DNA of 64,000 nucleotides from Dicaeum eximium (Eukaryota; Chordata; Aves; Passeriformes; Dicaeidae): NCBI GenBank assembly GCA_013396995.1, contig VWZP01003839.1, forward strand, positions 1,945,342 through 2,009,341. Direction: 5' to 3'. The notes under the pieces are model-generated. The model was not told the origin of the DNA. It saw nothing but the letters and a program-made list of their open reading frames with translations, and did no database searches. The position numbers and the translations under genes are program-made. Shown here in pieces: positions 13,213 to 26,983 of the stretch; within the stretch, counting starts at the first letter, position 1; every line of letters begins with the position of its first letter.

Positions 13213-16200
13213 GTAATAAGTTCTCTGGATAACAGACATGCTGCCATTGGGAAGGGGTGCAGCACAACTGCAGGTGCTCTTTTCTCTAGTGGCTGTGGCA
13301 AGTGTGCTTTGGTGTTGTGGACATATGTGCTCCCTCAAATAGCAGTACCAAAGATTTGGGAAAAGAATTTCAGAGGTGCATTTACCCTTCACAAGGGTTT
13401 TTTGGTTATTGCTCTGTTTATAAAACACTGTAGGCCATGGTGCCACTGGTACATGGTTACTGCCACATACATTGATGTGAGAACCAGAAAAATATAGCAC
13501 TGCTACAAGGCAACCATGACTTTTAGGCCAGCAAGGGACAGGCATTTCTTAGCTCAGTCAAAGCTTTGACTACTACATTAATTTAACCTGGATCTTGGAG
13601 AAGGGGTTTGCAGTTGCAGTGTCTATTTGAAAGTGTTTCCAGAGTGTTTTATTGATCAACAATCGTAGAAAAAATATCAGTAACACTGTCAGGAATCCTG
13701 AATAACATGGAGAGAAAGAAAGGAAATCTGAAGTCACTTAAGTGATTAACTGAGCCTCCAAAAATTATTCAGCTCAAGTTTGGATTTTGTAGCTTGTCCT
13801 TCTCCTATTTGCACTTTTGCTCTTCATCTCTCAGATCTGACATTCTTCACTTTCAGGAAACTGCTGCTGTTTCTGTTCTCACTAACCATGGGAGCACTGC
13901 GCTGTTTTGGAGATCTGGAGTGAGCTGCTATATTAGTGCAGTGTGTGTCCAGGGGTGCTCTTTCAGACCTAGCAGAGCTGTGTGGCTGCCCTTGTGTTGG
14001 AGTCCCTGAGCTCCTCTGTGCCTCAGCACTGCTCTGGCACAGCCAGACTGTAATTGCAGTGCTAGCTCATGGCTCCATGCCATGGCTTGAGCATCCCCTG
14101 GGATCCATGTGCAAGCCTGCCTGAGACACCAGTGCTCTCTCACATCCATGCCTTCTGCAGCAGTGTGAGTAAAGTGGAATCAAGTGGCACAAACTCTTGT
14201 TTCCTGTCCTGCTTCCCAGATTCTTCTTCCCTGCTGCACTAATAAATTTCTTCTCCCTTCTGTGTGCATGTAGTTCTTCAATAGCTGTTTCTCAGCAGAG
14301 TACAGATACATGGCAGAAATCCCTGAAATTTTCCTTGTAAAAGTGACCAGACCCATATTAGCAGCAAGGTACATATTTTTTCCATCTTCTTCTGACCTTA
14401 AGTGAGACATTAGTGGTTTTTTAAAACCTTGCTAGGAATGCCAGAAACACTAAGATCAACCCTCTCCAAACACTAGTGGGGATCAAATTCTTCATTCTCT
14501 CTCCTGAAACAGAGGCAGCTGCTATCCTCATTGCTACAATGAAGAACATCTGCCATCTGTTATCTAGAGTGTGAAACCTTAGCTAAGAGCTACCCTGCTG
14601 AATATTTTTAATACCTGTAAAATAACACTGATGCACCAGCTGTAGTACAGATTAAGGAGAAACACTTGCAAAGAACCAAAGCATCTCCACATGTGTGGGC
14701 ACTCAAAGAAATATTTTATCTTCACAGAACAGGATATTTAAAATTAAATACTCAAATCTCCTTTACTGCAAGCAAATTATTGTGCAAGTACTGTAAAGCT
14801 TTTCCTAGAGACAATTCAGGAATCTAGATTTGCTTTGTGTAAATTTTTCATTTGCTAATCAGCATATTTTGTTGCCAATCTACCCTGGCTAGAAGACAGC
14901 AATCCAGCCCTCTCAGGACATCAAATTATGGTAGCAACAGGAAATCTTTGTATTTTTAGTTCTTTGGAAGCAATGTTAGAATGCATAACATCTCACCACC
15001 ACATAAGGTGAAGTGCAGAGGAGATGGCAGCCTTTGTTATTCTATGACAGGATTTGGGATATGTTTCTGATTGTCCATAGATGAATGTGGGAAAATGAGA
15101 AAAGAAGTTGAGACTCAAGAAGATGTAATGCAGGAGAAAATGCTCACTTCCCTTCTCACATTGCTGAAGAGAATGAAGGTGGAACAAAACCACACAATTT
15201 TCTGTCTTGCAAGTTGAGAAGTAACTTAGACAAACCCTCTGAACCTTCAAGAACACCATGTGAATTCTACAGGAGGTTTTCTGGAGAGCAGTGGCTTTGC
15301 AAATTTAGCAGTCCCTTTTTCCCCCCATTCAGAGCAGCAGCTTGTCCCCTGTAGTGGTGAAGGTTATGGTGGCAGTCAGAAGATAAAAGGTATAGGTTTC
15401 CTGCCACCTCAGTTTGAAATGTTTTATCCCTACTCAAAGTACACCCCCCACCTAATGCTGATATCAATAGTTACACACCAGTTTGGACTTAGAACTCTCC
15501 AGCACTCCTGCATCCTTGGTGTTTGAGTTCAGGCTTGTCACTTTGTCTGTCTTTGTCACACTGGGAGCCCCCTCAAACAGCACAGCCCTGTGATATGACC
15601 CCAGGAGCTTGTGCTCTGGGTCCTCATATCTGGAGCATGGATAAGAGTTTCTTCTCTCTGCAGCTAGTTTCTGGGCTAAGTTCTCCAATGAGGGCTGTAA
15701 TTTCTGGTACGTGAGCTCTTGGCCTGATAGTGCTGTGCTTCTCACTTGGTTTGAAGTTAATTTTACTTACACGACTATCAGATCTTACAACCACAACCCC
15801 TGTTCCTTTGGCTTTCCACCTGTGTGTGTATGCAGTGTGGTTTCTAAAAGGAAATAATGCCTTTGCCATCAGAAAAAAAGAATCTTTAATAACCTCTATG
15901 GTTTTTATAAACCTTTCTTTCATTTCCTTTTAAATTAATCCAACCCTGTATTGCTATGACATATGAGGTGCTCTGCCTAAAAAGACAAATATGATTAGAT
16001 TACAAGGTGCTTCAAAGATGCCCCACCTTTGGCTGTTTGTGAGCTGCTTAGAATTAGTGGAACTATGTGGCAATGGGCAAAAGTCTTACCCCAGGCAGTA
16101 CTTTCCCTTTGGCTGAAATTCCAGGATGTGCCCAAAACTCCATAGCTAGTGTGTGCAGTACAGTCATGGCAGCAAGAAAACCGGGGACCTTAAAAATTTT

Positions 16201-18662
16201 TCCATCTGTGACATGGCAGCTCTACTCCCTGCAGTTCATGCATAAAATACCCTGATGTCCAAGCCTGGAAGGTTGGGAATGTAACGAAGGCCATAATTGC
16301 AGTTTGACTGTGATCCTGCTGCCACAAGAAGTCGCTGAGTGGGTTTTTTCCCTCACAGGATTTCAGCATTAGCTGAATCCACCCGACAGATGTGGGAACA
16401 CCTCACCTTGCCACTGCTATTGCTTCCCAGAGATCAAGGTCACCATCACTCCCCCCTTCCCCTGGGGTAGTTGCAGCAAACGGATGCAGTGCTTCACTGG
16501 GAACAACTCAGTCAGGAAAAAACTGCAAACCAGCCAAACGATGAAAAAGACTAAAGGAAGTAGAGGCCATAAAAATCCAGTGCAGCAATAGAATGTTAGT
16601 CAGTTGGCTTCAGATGCAATCCACCATACACCTCTTTTGGTGACTTATTTGCTCTAAACTCAGACACCATGGCCTTTAGGCCCTCCAGGAGGCACCCCAC
16701 AGCTGTGTTTCACGGTGCTACAGACCCTGGAAATTGTTCCTACATTAAATGAAAGGAGGACAGGAGCAGGTTTTTGCTGTATGGTGCCTGACCTGCTTTC
16801 CACAGTGTGCTGTTGTGTCAGAACAGCAGCTGCAGAGGAACGTGGTGGCAGCCAAGGTGTGCATATGGGAGGGGGCACACGGGCGTGGTGCAGTGGTTGA
16901 AGATGCATTCCCTGTTTTGAAACTGGGGTTATTGACTGAAGGGAAGATGCTAGTTCATGCTTTGGTCTTCTTTTGTGTGGTCCATAGTGACATCTAATGG
17001 CATGGCACCAGACTGCACCACGTCTGGGGAGAGCTAGGTGGACTTTAAAAAGCCAAACATTCATCAAAATTCTGTCAGGGGAGAAAACCCATATATGCTG
17101 TATTAAACGAAACACTATTTGTAGCCATACTATGATATATATTACCTGAATAAAGCTGAGAAATAGTCTAAAGGTAGCATTAAGATGCTTCTTAAAATGT
17201 AAAATATTTCACATAATATATTCGGTTAATGAGCTATTTTTAAAGGCATATATACTTTTTTTTTTTCCAAAGGATTATTTTCTTTGTGGGTTTTACACTA
17301 GGAAATAGAGTTTCTAGTTACCTTTTTTGCCAAAATGTCTTTGTAGGGCGATATATATTATCATTATGATTATAGGGGAAAATATTTTCCTGCTTATGAT
17401 AGGGGAGAAACAGTACAAGGAAAATCCTTTTTGCACAATACTGAAGTCAGTTGCAGAAATTATTGCTACAGGATTCTGTGGAAACTAAAGTTCACATAGC
17501 CAGACAAAAGAAGATCTGGAAAAACCATGAAGGAATGGTCCACTGGTGACTGTTAAATGTAGTTGGAGTACATCCATCAGCTCAAGAACTCACAGCTGCT
17601 GATTGTTAAAGAATGGGTGTATGAATGGGAGAAAGGAATAATCTCTGACTGTGCCATTACATAAATTATTTCCCTTACCATCCAGTATTAGTTACTGTCA
17701 GAAATCTATTTCTCTAGCTGCACTTTTGCTCTCTTCCCTATGGCTGTGGTAATGGCTGACTTTTCTTCCATGGAAGCCCAGTAATAGCTTTCCATTTTTT
17801 ACCTTTTGGGTTTTTTTTTTAAATTCCACCGGAAATAACAAGCTGAATATAAGCTAGTTTGGGTTTTTTTTCCCTTGAAATATCAAGTGTATGAACTCAG
17901 ACTGGGAAAGCATTTCCTTATCTTAATTAAAGTATGCGTGGGCTGTAATTTTAAAGGTAAATTAATTACTGTTGTTACCATGTCACCTTAACCTAATATC
18001 CAGTATCTTAGATAGTTATTAAAGAGGCATATCTGGAAAAGCAATGTTTTGGGTATCCTCAAGCTTCCTTTTACTGGTTAATGATTGCTCTTCAAAGAAG
18101 CTTTCAGCTGAACATCTCCAGCCTTCAGGCAAGGAGCCTTGCTCCCACAAAGAGTTTGGAATCCAGCTGCTGGAGGTGACATTTTTAGACCCTAGCCCTT
18201 TCTTCGTCTCTGAAGAAGGTGTTTAATTATATATAGTTTCATATCCTGGAAGTAGTCTGGGAATTCACAAACTACTCTGTAGTCTCTCTTTGTGGAAAGA
18301 CAAACAACGTTATCTTGCCATTGTGCTGGCTTCTTAAAAGACCCCTCTCCATCTCAGAGGAAAAAACATTTGGGAGTAAAAGTCATCAGAAACAAGATAC
18401 ACTTTCTTGAAGCTGGGGTAATTAAGTATTAAAACATTTTAAATTTTAAAACCAAAAGGAGGAAACTTGTTAAAGGGTTGGAAATAATTTAGGGAAATCT
18501 TGAATAAAACATTGGAGGTCAGTCTGACTGTGATAATAGTAAGGAGAAAAAAAGGAAAAGGGAAGGAATGAATTGGGACTCTGAGCCACTATTACTTCTC
18601 AGGAACAAGACAATACAATTATAATCGATCTTTCTATGAAAACATCTAGTCGGTGCTTTGTG

Positions 18663-18684
18663 AAAAAAAAAAAAAAAAAAAAAA
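18663..18684 (+). repeat. Poly(A) run of 22
   Basis: Uninterrupted run of A. It could be the tail of an old retroposed sequence, but no parent was recognised upstream. Confidence 0.8.
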
Positions 18685-21600
18685 GTGAGTTGATGGACAA
18701 GATCTGTAGATGGCGCAAAGACGTCAGATAACCTCCCGTGTTTTCAGGTCCGGGTGAGGGATCAAATTCCAGAAGATTTTAGGGTGACATGCCAAAAAGA
18801 AAAGGATCTTAATGTGTGGAAGGAAATTAAAGAAATGCAGTCTATATGGGTGCCGCTTAAAACAGCTTTAAAGTGAATTGTCTACAAATGCTATGTATTA
18901 AAAGTCTTTTACAAAGTGTTTTACAAACATAACAAACATTACAACCCCACTTACACCTTTGTAGCTTTTTCCATTGTGTTTATTTTTAGCTGTTGTATCC
19001 TTCAGGTTTGAACTTTCCCCCTCTGTCTTGAGAAGAAACAAAGCCTTAAGAGCTTTCCAAGATAATTAATACATTGCTATGCAGCGCTTCCCCACACCCA
19101 GATTACAGGAAAGTCATGTTTAATTCCTTTCTTTCTGATTTCCTCTAAATCCTTATTCTGTATTTTCTCTGTGTATATTCCATAGTATCCTCTGTACCTT
19201 GGATGTCCTAGTTATTATTCTGTTTGGAGTGGGCTAGTCTGTTTCTGTCTCTCCCCATTAAAATTCTAATTCTGGAGCTGAGAAACTTCACCTGAAAAAA
19301 ATTAGGTGTGTTTTGGTGGAGCAAGTGAATCCCTATGAGAAGTAATGATGACCAAGCACAAACCACTCTGTCAAAACCACCTCTGACAACTTTCAGAGCA
19401 ATGTGGCATTTCCCTCCTTTTTTGGGACATGGGAGTCAGCACTCCAGCCCTGCTCCAGCCCCTGTCTATAGATTGTGGGCTTGTGGGTAAGCAGAAGTCA
19501 CACAGAGTCTACTCATTGTCTCAAGTACATGGAGCTGGTGAGTTTGCCAGTTATTTTTGGCATATCTATAGCTCTCCTCACAAATGGTGCCATCTCACAG
19601 CCTTACCCATAAGTCAGTCTGAAGGACTCACCAGATTCCCCAAATGACCTCTCACCATAGTGTAGCTGGAAGAGGAAAACAGCTCAAATGAAGGGAATTA
19701 AAAATGTTTTGCTCTAGATCAAAACATTTTCCCCAAATCGATCCTAGCACTTCTTCATGCTCTGAAATCACTTATCATCCTCTACTCTGAGGAGCTGGAA
19801 ACAGCTCCTTATGTTACTGTTCTGAGGTAGGAGACTTTCAGGGAGCTGCAGGGGAGTAGCAGTTGTACTATGTAAAGGGCTTTTCTGGAGTGCAGGAAGG
19901 AAGGAGGGAGCAGATATGGTCGTGGTGATGGATGGAAATCAGGAGACCAGCTTGGTTGGACAAGGTGGAGAGAAAAAACTTTGGTAAGTTGCCTAGTATG
20001 GAAAGCTAAGAGTAGGCACTGCTAGGGGATAGATGGAAGTGCTTCCAGAAAAGGGACCTGCAGAAACTTTGGAGTGTTCAAAATTGAGCCAAGGTAGGGA
20101 TCAGATGTGAGTATGGCTGTAAAGACCTGTAAAAACAGGTTCCTTACAGAGGTAGGTGCTATCTTGGCAGTGAATAGTAGTTATGGAAAGATGACTAGAT
20201 GTGCTGGGGATGTTGCTTGCATGCTGAACAGTGGGTGCATTTTAAGGTGGTGGTATCTTAAAAAGAGACAACCAAAAAGAGACGAGACATTGTAAAGATT
20301 ATGTCTGTGCATCAGGAGCTATCTGGGAGTGAGAAAATGAGCTTTAAGGAAAACAAAAAGCCAGGGCTGCAGACAGCTGTGGGAAGGAGAGGGGCTTGAA
20401 GAAGAAGGTGTCTGCATTGACAGAGGAGCTGGGTAACTGTCAGAAGCAATCAGAGATTGTTTGTTGAAACAAATTTTATTTGAAACCCAACGAATTTTCC
20501 AATGGAAACATTTTATAATAATGTGTTTGTTTCAACAAGCTGCTGGTGAAATGCAGGTGTTTTCTTTCTAGCCCACCTGGCGGAAAACTAAATCTTCCAG
20601 AATTTATGGCTGTTGGAGAGCCCAGCTGTCTAGAAACCAGCCACTTCTAACCCAAGCTACTGCATCCACCTGATAGTTTGGTGCTGGGCAGAGACAAGAC
20701 TGTAGCCAAAATCATTAGTGCAGGGTCATATCTGAGGTGATAGATTTTTGGTTTTCTTGCTTATACAGCTGGTCAGGGAGTCACTGCACCCTGCTCCATT
20801 AAGAGAGGTAGATGTCTTGCTCAGCATTTGCTGAGCCACACAAAGCATACTGCTTGCATGGCCACATGCAAATAGTACAGGGATAGGAGTTGTGTAATTG
20901 CCAGCACTCCTGACAAAGGGATCAAAATCACATTAATTTGTTGCAACTCATCAAAACTACCCACCATTTATTAATGCTATCTTTATTAACATGCAAGTTT
21001 TACTTAATTGCTGAGAAACAAATAACTCAGGTGCCCCTTTATATCACAGCTTGCACAGGTTTATGTAAAAAAACCAGAAATTCATTGACATGTAGACAAG
21101 GTAATAACTGCCCCTGCTAATCTGTCCCCAGAGAAGCTGATGTTATCCTTCCAGGTAGTTTTGTACCCTGTTGTGATAAGCAGCCAGAAATTTTTAAAGC
21201 TCTTTAAACCTTTGAAGTCAGGAATGGTGATGAGTTATTAGCAGAATATGCTAAATACGGTGAATAATTTTTCTCAGCCTCAAGTGAAAGTACTATGAAG
21301 TGATGAGGAAGTATTTAAAATGCAATTGAAAGGAAAGGAACAGAATAAGAAATTAAATTTAAAAGAAATTAATCTACTCCAAACTGAATGCTAAGAAGTA
21401 AGTGCTTTGAAATTGTGTACGTGAGTTTGGATAATATATTTTCTTTAATACATAATTAAGGTAGCACAAATTAGAAAATAAGCAATAAAAGGTTAATGTG
21501 CCCAAAAAAGACTTGGACTGGCATCCCCATTATTTGCCAGGGCCATGTCAGGAAGTGTTTTTTCTGACTGCTGGACTTGTTCATCTTTCCTTCATATCAG

Positions 21601-21828
21601 TTTCTTGGGCAGGGGGAGCTGGGGCAGTGATGGACAGGTCAGGTAACATTGCTGTGGACTGTGAATGGAAGGCACTGAGATGTTGTCTTGGTTTAAAAGA
21701 CAGATATCTGCCAAGGAAGGCAGGAACCTTCCTGGAAAGTGACCTCTCCCTCCAAATTATTATAACTTCAAACTTATGCAGCTTCCAGGCAAAAATATGG
21801 GAGAAGGAACAACAGTTCTTTAGTAGAG

Positions 21829-21975
21829 AAAAAACAACAAAAACAAACAAACAAACAAACAAACAACAAAAAACCCAAACACCCAAAACAAACAAACAAA
21901 CAAAAAAACAAACAAACAAACAAAAAATACAAAAAAAACAAACAAAAAAAACCACAACAAAAAAACCCCAAAACA
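21829..21975. repeat. (AAAC)n-rich simple repeat
   Basis: About 145 bp composed almost only of A and C on the plus strand: perfect AAAC runs interrupted by A-runs and CCC. It creates artificial Lys/Thr/Gln-rich (plus) and Phe/Cys/Val-rich (minus) open frames. Confidence 0.85.
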
Positions 21976-22797
21976 GAAGCACCACCCACAAAGCAAGAAC
22001 AGAAATTCCCCACCTGTTCAGCAGTTTCCCTTGGGGCGGGAGGCTGCGGTGGCTCCCCGGGGCTCTGCAATCCCAGCCTGCGGCTCCCACATGGCAGGGG
22101 CTCGGACAAAGGCGAGGACAGGAGATTCCTGCTTTTTGTAAAACTCACAGGTAGCGGTTGGTGTCAGTACCACCCCTGGCAGCAAGTCACAGCACAGCAG
22201 TATCCTGGGAGCAGACACAGCCCCCCCATAGGGGCTGTCACCACTGCTCTTGAGACGCTTATTTCCACGTGGTTTGTGTGTGACACTCACTGATATTTTA
22301 TTATTAATTAGTGGTTAGGGCTGAGTAAGTTTATCTGCCAAATGTAGGTTCAAGTAAGAAATACAGAAGTATCTTCAGCATATTTCTTTCAATAAAGGAT
22401 TTTGCTTCCAGTTGTAATTACTTTTTTTCACTGGAATGGCATGGTTTTGTTTTAAATAGAGCTGAAACTTAGTTTTTCTGAAACATTTAGAAGGAAATAG
22501 GAATAATTTGTCTGTTTGCAACCAATAGTTGCTATACTTAAAAAAATGGGAAATAGAATTACTTTCATTTTAATTACAAGTACATCCATCCTCAGGGAAT
22601 CAGCTATTGCTGCCTCTCAGGCACTGGTAGAGAACTGTTGACTAAGGGACGAGAGTAAGTCAAGTCCAATGCAGTAAAGTCCAGAAAGATGTCTTGAAAA
22701 GTGCACATTGGTGAAATAAAATGGGAAAAAGGCAACAAATGCTGGCAGATCAGTTCAAAGCGAGTTATCTTAACAAATGAAAATAGCTAGAATCAGT

Positions 22798-24510
22798 AAA
22801 TCTGCATGAGTTGACAGTGGTTCCAATGAAAAATGTGCAGAGGGAACCATATTGTGGAAGACTTGTGTTCCCCTTAGCATGAGATTTTCAGAGGAAGGTT
22901 ATTTGGAGGTCTGGGCTTTGTGGTTTTCTGGACGCCATCCCTAGACGTGACACATAACCCTGGGTGGGGCATTAAATCTGCATGGGGGTGACAGTAGATC
23001 CTATGAAAAATGTACGGAGGGACCCATATTGTGGCAGACTTAGGTTGCCCTTGGCATGAGTCTTTCAGATGAAGTGTGCTTGGAGCTCTGGGTTTACTGG
23101 TTTTCTGAACCCTAAACATGGGCGAGATGCATAACCCTAGGCAAAGCAGTAAATCTTCATGGGGGTGACAGTGGTTCCTAGGAAATTGATGTGGAGGGAG
23201 CCATATTGTGGCCGACTTGTGTTCCCTTTGGCATGTGTTTTTAAGAAGAAGTGTTCTTGGAGCTCTGGTCTTTGTGGTTTTCTGAACCCTAACCCTAGGC
23301 GACACCCATAACCCTAGGTAGGGCATTAAATCTGCATGGGGATGACAGTGGTTCCTTGGAAATTGATGTAGAGGAAGCCATATTGTGGCAGACTTGTGTT
23401 CCACTTGGCGTGAGATTTTAGGTTGAAGTGTGCTTGGACCTCTAGGATTTGTGGTTTTCTGAACCCTAACCCTAGGCGACACCCATAACCCTAGGTAGGG
23501 CATTAAATCTGCATGGGGGTCACAGTGGTTTCAAGGAAAAATGTGCCGAGGGAACCATATTGTGGCAGACTTGTGTTCCCCTTGGCATGACTTTTTCAGA
23601 GGAAGGCTGCTTGGAGCTCTAGGCTTTGTGATTTTCTGAATCCTAACCCTAGGTAGAGCAGTAAATCTGCATGAGGGTCACAGTGGTTCCTTGGAAACTG
23701 ATGTGGAGGGAGCCATATTGTGGCAGACGTGTGTTCCCCTTGGCATTTGTTTTTAGGAGGAAGTTTGCTTGGACCTCATGGTTTTGTGGTTTTCTGAACC
23801 CTAACCCTAGGTGAGACCCATAACCCTAGGTAAAACAGTAAATCTGCATGGGGCTGACAGTGGTTCCAAGGAAAAATATACATAGGGAGCTATATTCTGG
23901 CAGACTTGTGTTCCCCTTGGCATTTGTTTTTAGGAGGAAGTTTGCTTGGACCTCATGGTTTTGTGGTTTTCTGAACTTAACCCTAGGTAGAGCAGTAAAT
24001 CTGCGGCAGACGCACAGTGGTTCCTTGGAAACTGATGTGGAGGGAGCCATATTGTGGCAGACGTGTGTTCCCCTTGGCATGACTTTTTCAGAGGAATGGT
24101 GGTTTCTGGTGTGGTCTTTGTGGTTTTCTGAACCCTAACCCTAGTTACAGCAATAAATCTACATCGGGGTGACTGTGGTTCCTAGGAAAAAGATGTGGAA
24201 GGAGGCATATTGTGGCAGACTTGTTGTCTCCTTGGCATGAGGTTTTCAGAGGAAAGATTCTTGGAGCTCTGGGCTTCGTGGTTTTCTGCACCCTAAGCCC
24301 AGGTGAGAGCCATAACCCTTGGTTAGAGCAGTACAGCTCTATGGGGGTGTCAGTGGTTCTCAGGAATAGGTGTGTAGGGAGCCATATTATGGCAGACTTG
24401 TGCTCCCCTTGGCTTGTGTCTTTAGGATGAAGTGTGCTTGGACCTCTGGCCTTTGTGGTTTTCTGAATCCCAGTCCTCGATGTAACTTTTACCCTAGGCA
24501 TAACAGTCAA
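22798..24510. repeat. Ten-unit tandem satellite with telomere-like motifs
   Basis: Ten head-to-tail units, recognised by AAATCTGCATGGGGGTGACA at the unit start, CCATATTGTGGCAGACTTGT in the middle and TTTGTGGTTTTCTGAACCCT near the end. Units begin at about 22798, 22974, 23151, 23328, 23505, 23663, 23840, 23997, 24155 and 24333. Lengths are about 177 bp (long type) or 158 bp (short type: units at 23505, 23840 and 23997). Each unit ends in telomere-hexamer-like DNA: GAACCCTAACCCTAGG and, in long units, a second ATAACCCTAGG. The outer copies are the most diverged. Because 177 is 3 x 59, one minus-strand frame stays open across several units (22874-23503), giving a 59-residue repeat without known homology. 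I regard that as incidental. Confidence 0.92.
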
Positions 24511-26355
24511 AGCTTCTTGGACATGAGGCTGGTGCTGAGCAGAAAAATGTGTGCCTCTCAGGAAAGGGAATGAAATCGTGTGATTTCAATGAGGATCAAT
24601 TGGGTAAGCTTCTGTCCCTATTGTCACTATAGCCCTTTTCCCACTCCCGATTTAGATGATACTGGAAAATTAGAAAAAAAAAAAAGGGCAAGGCAGCCAT
24701 TCATTTAATTATTGGAAGAAAGAGGATACCAAAGTTTCCCTGTATGTCCAATGTGAGTTTTCTTCTGTGCTTTCTTTGTTGGTGGAAAGCCTTGTTTTTT
24801 TCCCTGAAGGGATTGGGGTAAAATGGAATAAGCTTTGAATGTTCCTGAAAGACATGTGAGAAATTTTGTGAGAAGTGTGCTGGCACTTTGTCATTTCCAT
24901 TGTAGCAAACAAACACTGAGAGCTCCACACTTCTGTGCTGAAGTCTGGTTTATATCTTTGTGTGTCTCTTTGCACAGTTTTAAGAGCAGGGACACCAGAT
25001 AAGAAGATTCAAACTACTGGAAGATGTTTTGGAAAATCTAACTGAATTTCCCATAGCTCTGTTAAACGCATTTCTGGCATCAAGCTTGTCCAAAGACCAA
25101 GAAAAAATATCTTCAGTGTCAGTAACTTGCAGTATATTACCTATTTCTTTTCAGAACCAGATTATGGGATTAAAAAAAAAAATATTTTTTTCCTTCAGGT
25201 CTTAGCAACCAGGAAAGGTGCTCAAATAATTGTTGATAATTGTAAATTCTGTTTTTTTGGAAAAAATGCCAGGAAAAGCCACGAAGAATGAGAATATTCC
25301 CCCTTCTGCAAAGAGAAATTAGCACAGATACAACTGTCCACACATGCCATTAAAGCATCCCTTTGAACTGTGATGTAAACTCTGATGATATTATTGAAAG
25401 TGAAGTTTTTGGGACGGTATGTATTAGTAGATGAAGAATTTTGAGAAGACTGGTAGTAGTCTTATTATGGCCTTCTTCATATATCATACATAGATAAAGA
25501 ATATTTATCAGGAGAAGCTGTTGTCTTGGATTATAGCATAAACTGGAATAAACTTTTGGCCTCAGGGCAAAAATGATTAAAAATTAAGAAAGCAAGGAAG
25601 ACAAAATCATTTATTTCCCTAATGCTGAAACAGTTATGTTTTTTATACATATTTTGTCTTTTGTCTTTGTTTTTTCTCAACATCAGCTTCAGAGCAATAA
25701 TGACCTCAAACAAAATCATTCATCTAGTCTGGTTTCCAGTAAGTGCAGTAAGTGAAAAGAATCTAAGATTAATTTTATCAGCAGTGTCTAATAAAAATAT
25801 TCAATTCCCATGAAAATAAGTTCATTAGAATTTTATCTTTGGGATCAGCCAGTATTCTTGGTTCTATTCCATCTCAACTTTTTAAAATCAAAGTGCCTGA
25901 ATCTTTCTCGAACTTCACATATGAAGGACAGCAGGTAGATCTGCCCTCTCAAAATGCAAGATTCATGTCATCTGTCATCTGTACTCTGATTTTTCCTTTT
26001 GGGTGTCAGCAGTACAGCTGATGAGAACTTTTCTGATGAAAAAATTTTGATCAGAAAGACTCAAAAGTCTCCAGAGCTCCAGAATTATATGTTAATAGCA
26101 TTTCCTCTCTATCTTTACATACAAATTCACCAAAATCATGTTACTAGCTTAATTCCAATTATTTTCTACATTCCAGACTAGCTTCTCATAAATGAAATAG
26201 GTGTGTGTGTATTCCACAATGTGTTTGCATTCTGTATTGCCTATAAATATGGAGTAATTTTGCTGTGATTCATGGCAGTAAGATTACATAAGCATCAAGG
26301 TAGTGTTCATCATATATATCAAATATGTTCTGTATTCATCAAATGGTGAAGATCT
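24511..26355. other. Gene-free intergenic stretch
   Basis: AT-rich sequence. Nothing recognised apart from short A/T runs. Confidence 0.55.
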
Positions 26356-26359
26356 GACC

Positions 26360-26522
26360 TAAGAACTCTCTGTCCTTGGCCAGATTCCAAAGCCAGATGG
26401 GCACAGCCCTGCTCAGCCTCATGCCAAGGTCACCAAAGGTAACTGCTTTGGCAATGAAGTTGGACTAAATGATCTCCTGGGCTTTTTTCAGCGGCAGGCA
26501 CATTGTGTTTCTGTGATACAAT
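26360..26522 (+). mobile_element. CR1-like LINE 3' end, degraded
   Basis: GTTGGACTAAATGATCTCCT (about 26459-26478), followed shortly by a TTCTGTGATAC ending, resembles the 3' terminal part of avian CR1 elements (TTGGACTAGATGATCT, then the ATTCTGTG repeat). Upstream, GCACAGCCCTGCTCAGCCTC may belong to the same fragment. Strongly diverged; boundaries approximate. Confidence 0.5.
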
Positions 26523-26983
26523 GTGGGCAAAGGCGGCTAAAATCTCCTCTATTGAATTGGCTCAAATATCTGTCATTAAAAAAGGCTGAGTCCCATGTTG
26601 CTGCTACCTGGCTATTTCAGCAGCTGAACTGTTGAACAAAGGTCTCCCTTTTGTTGCTAAGGACCAAGTATGTGACTGGAGATGTTACTTCTATGGGATT
26701 GCAGCTCTGCCCAACATTATCAGGAGGCAGGACTCAGCTCTTCTGCTCCTTACTTGTCTCATATCCTGTAGTGATCTGGGCTTTTATGCAGGGCCCTGTG
26801 TTGAATGACAAATAGCAAGGTCAAATTTCTGCTCCTTAGCCCAATGATGAACTTCAGCTCAGCTACCTATGAAAGTAAGGCAACAGCAGGCTGGTGGTAG
26901 CTGATGTTTCCATTCTGCTAAATTGGTGTAATTTAGATAATAAATAATGATAACATTTCCTGTAGAGGAAAATTTTAATGCTG

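Larger units (their letters stand above)
13213..22797. other. Gene-free intergenic region
   Basis: No exon or conserved protein segment recognised on either strand. Open frames are below about 220 codons and without homology. The longest (21498-22154) exists only because it crosses an AAAC-rich tract. Poly(A) and AAAC simple repeats are listed separately. Confidence 0.6.

Noticed and set aside
21498..22154. 218-codon plus-strand open frame and opposing 169-codon minus-strand frame
   Set aside because: Both are kept open by the AAAC simple repeat. There is no recognisable domain, and Lys/Thr/Gln or Phe/Cys runs dominate.
22798..24510. CRISPR-like array of repeats
   Set aside because: The whole unit repeats, with no short-repeat/unique-spacer structure, and the host is a vertebrate. 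It is a tandem satellite.
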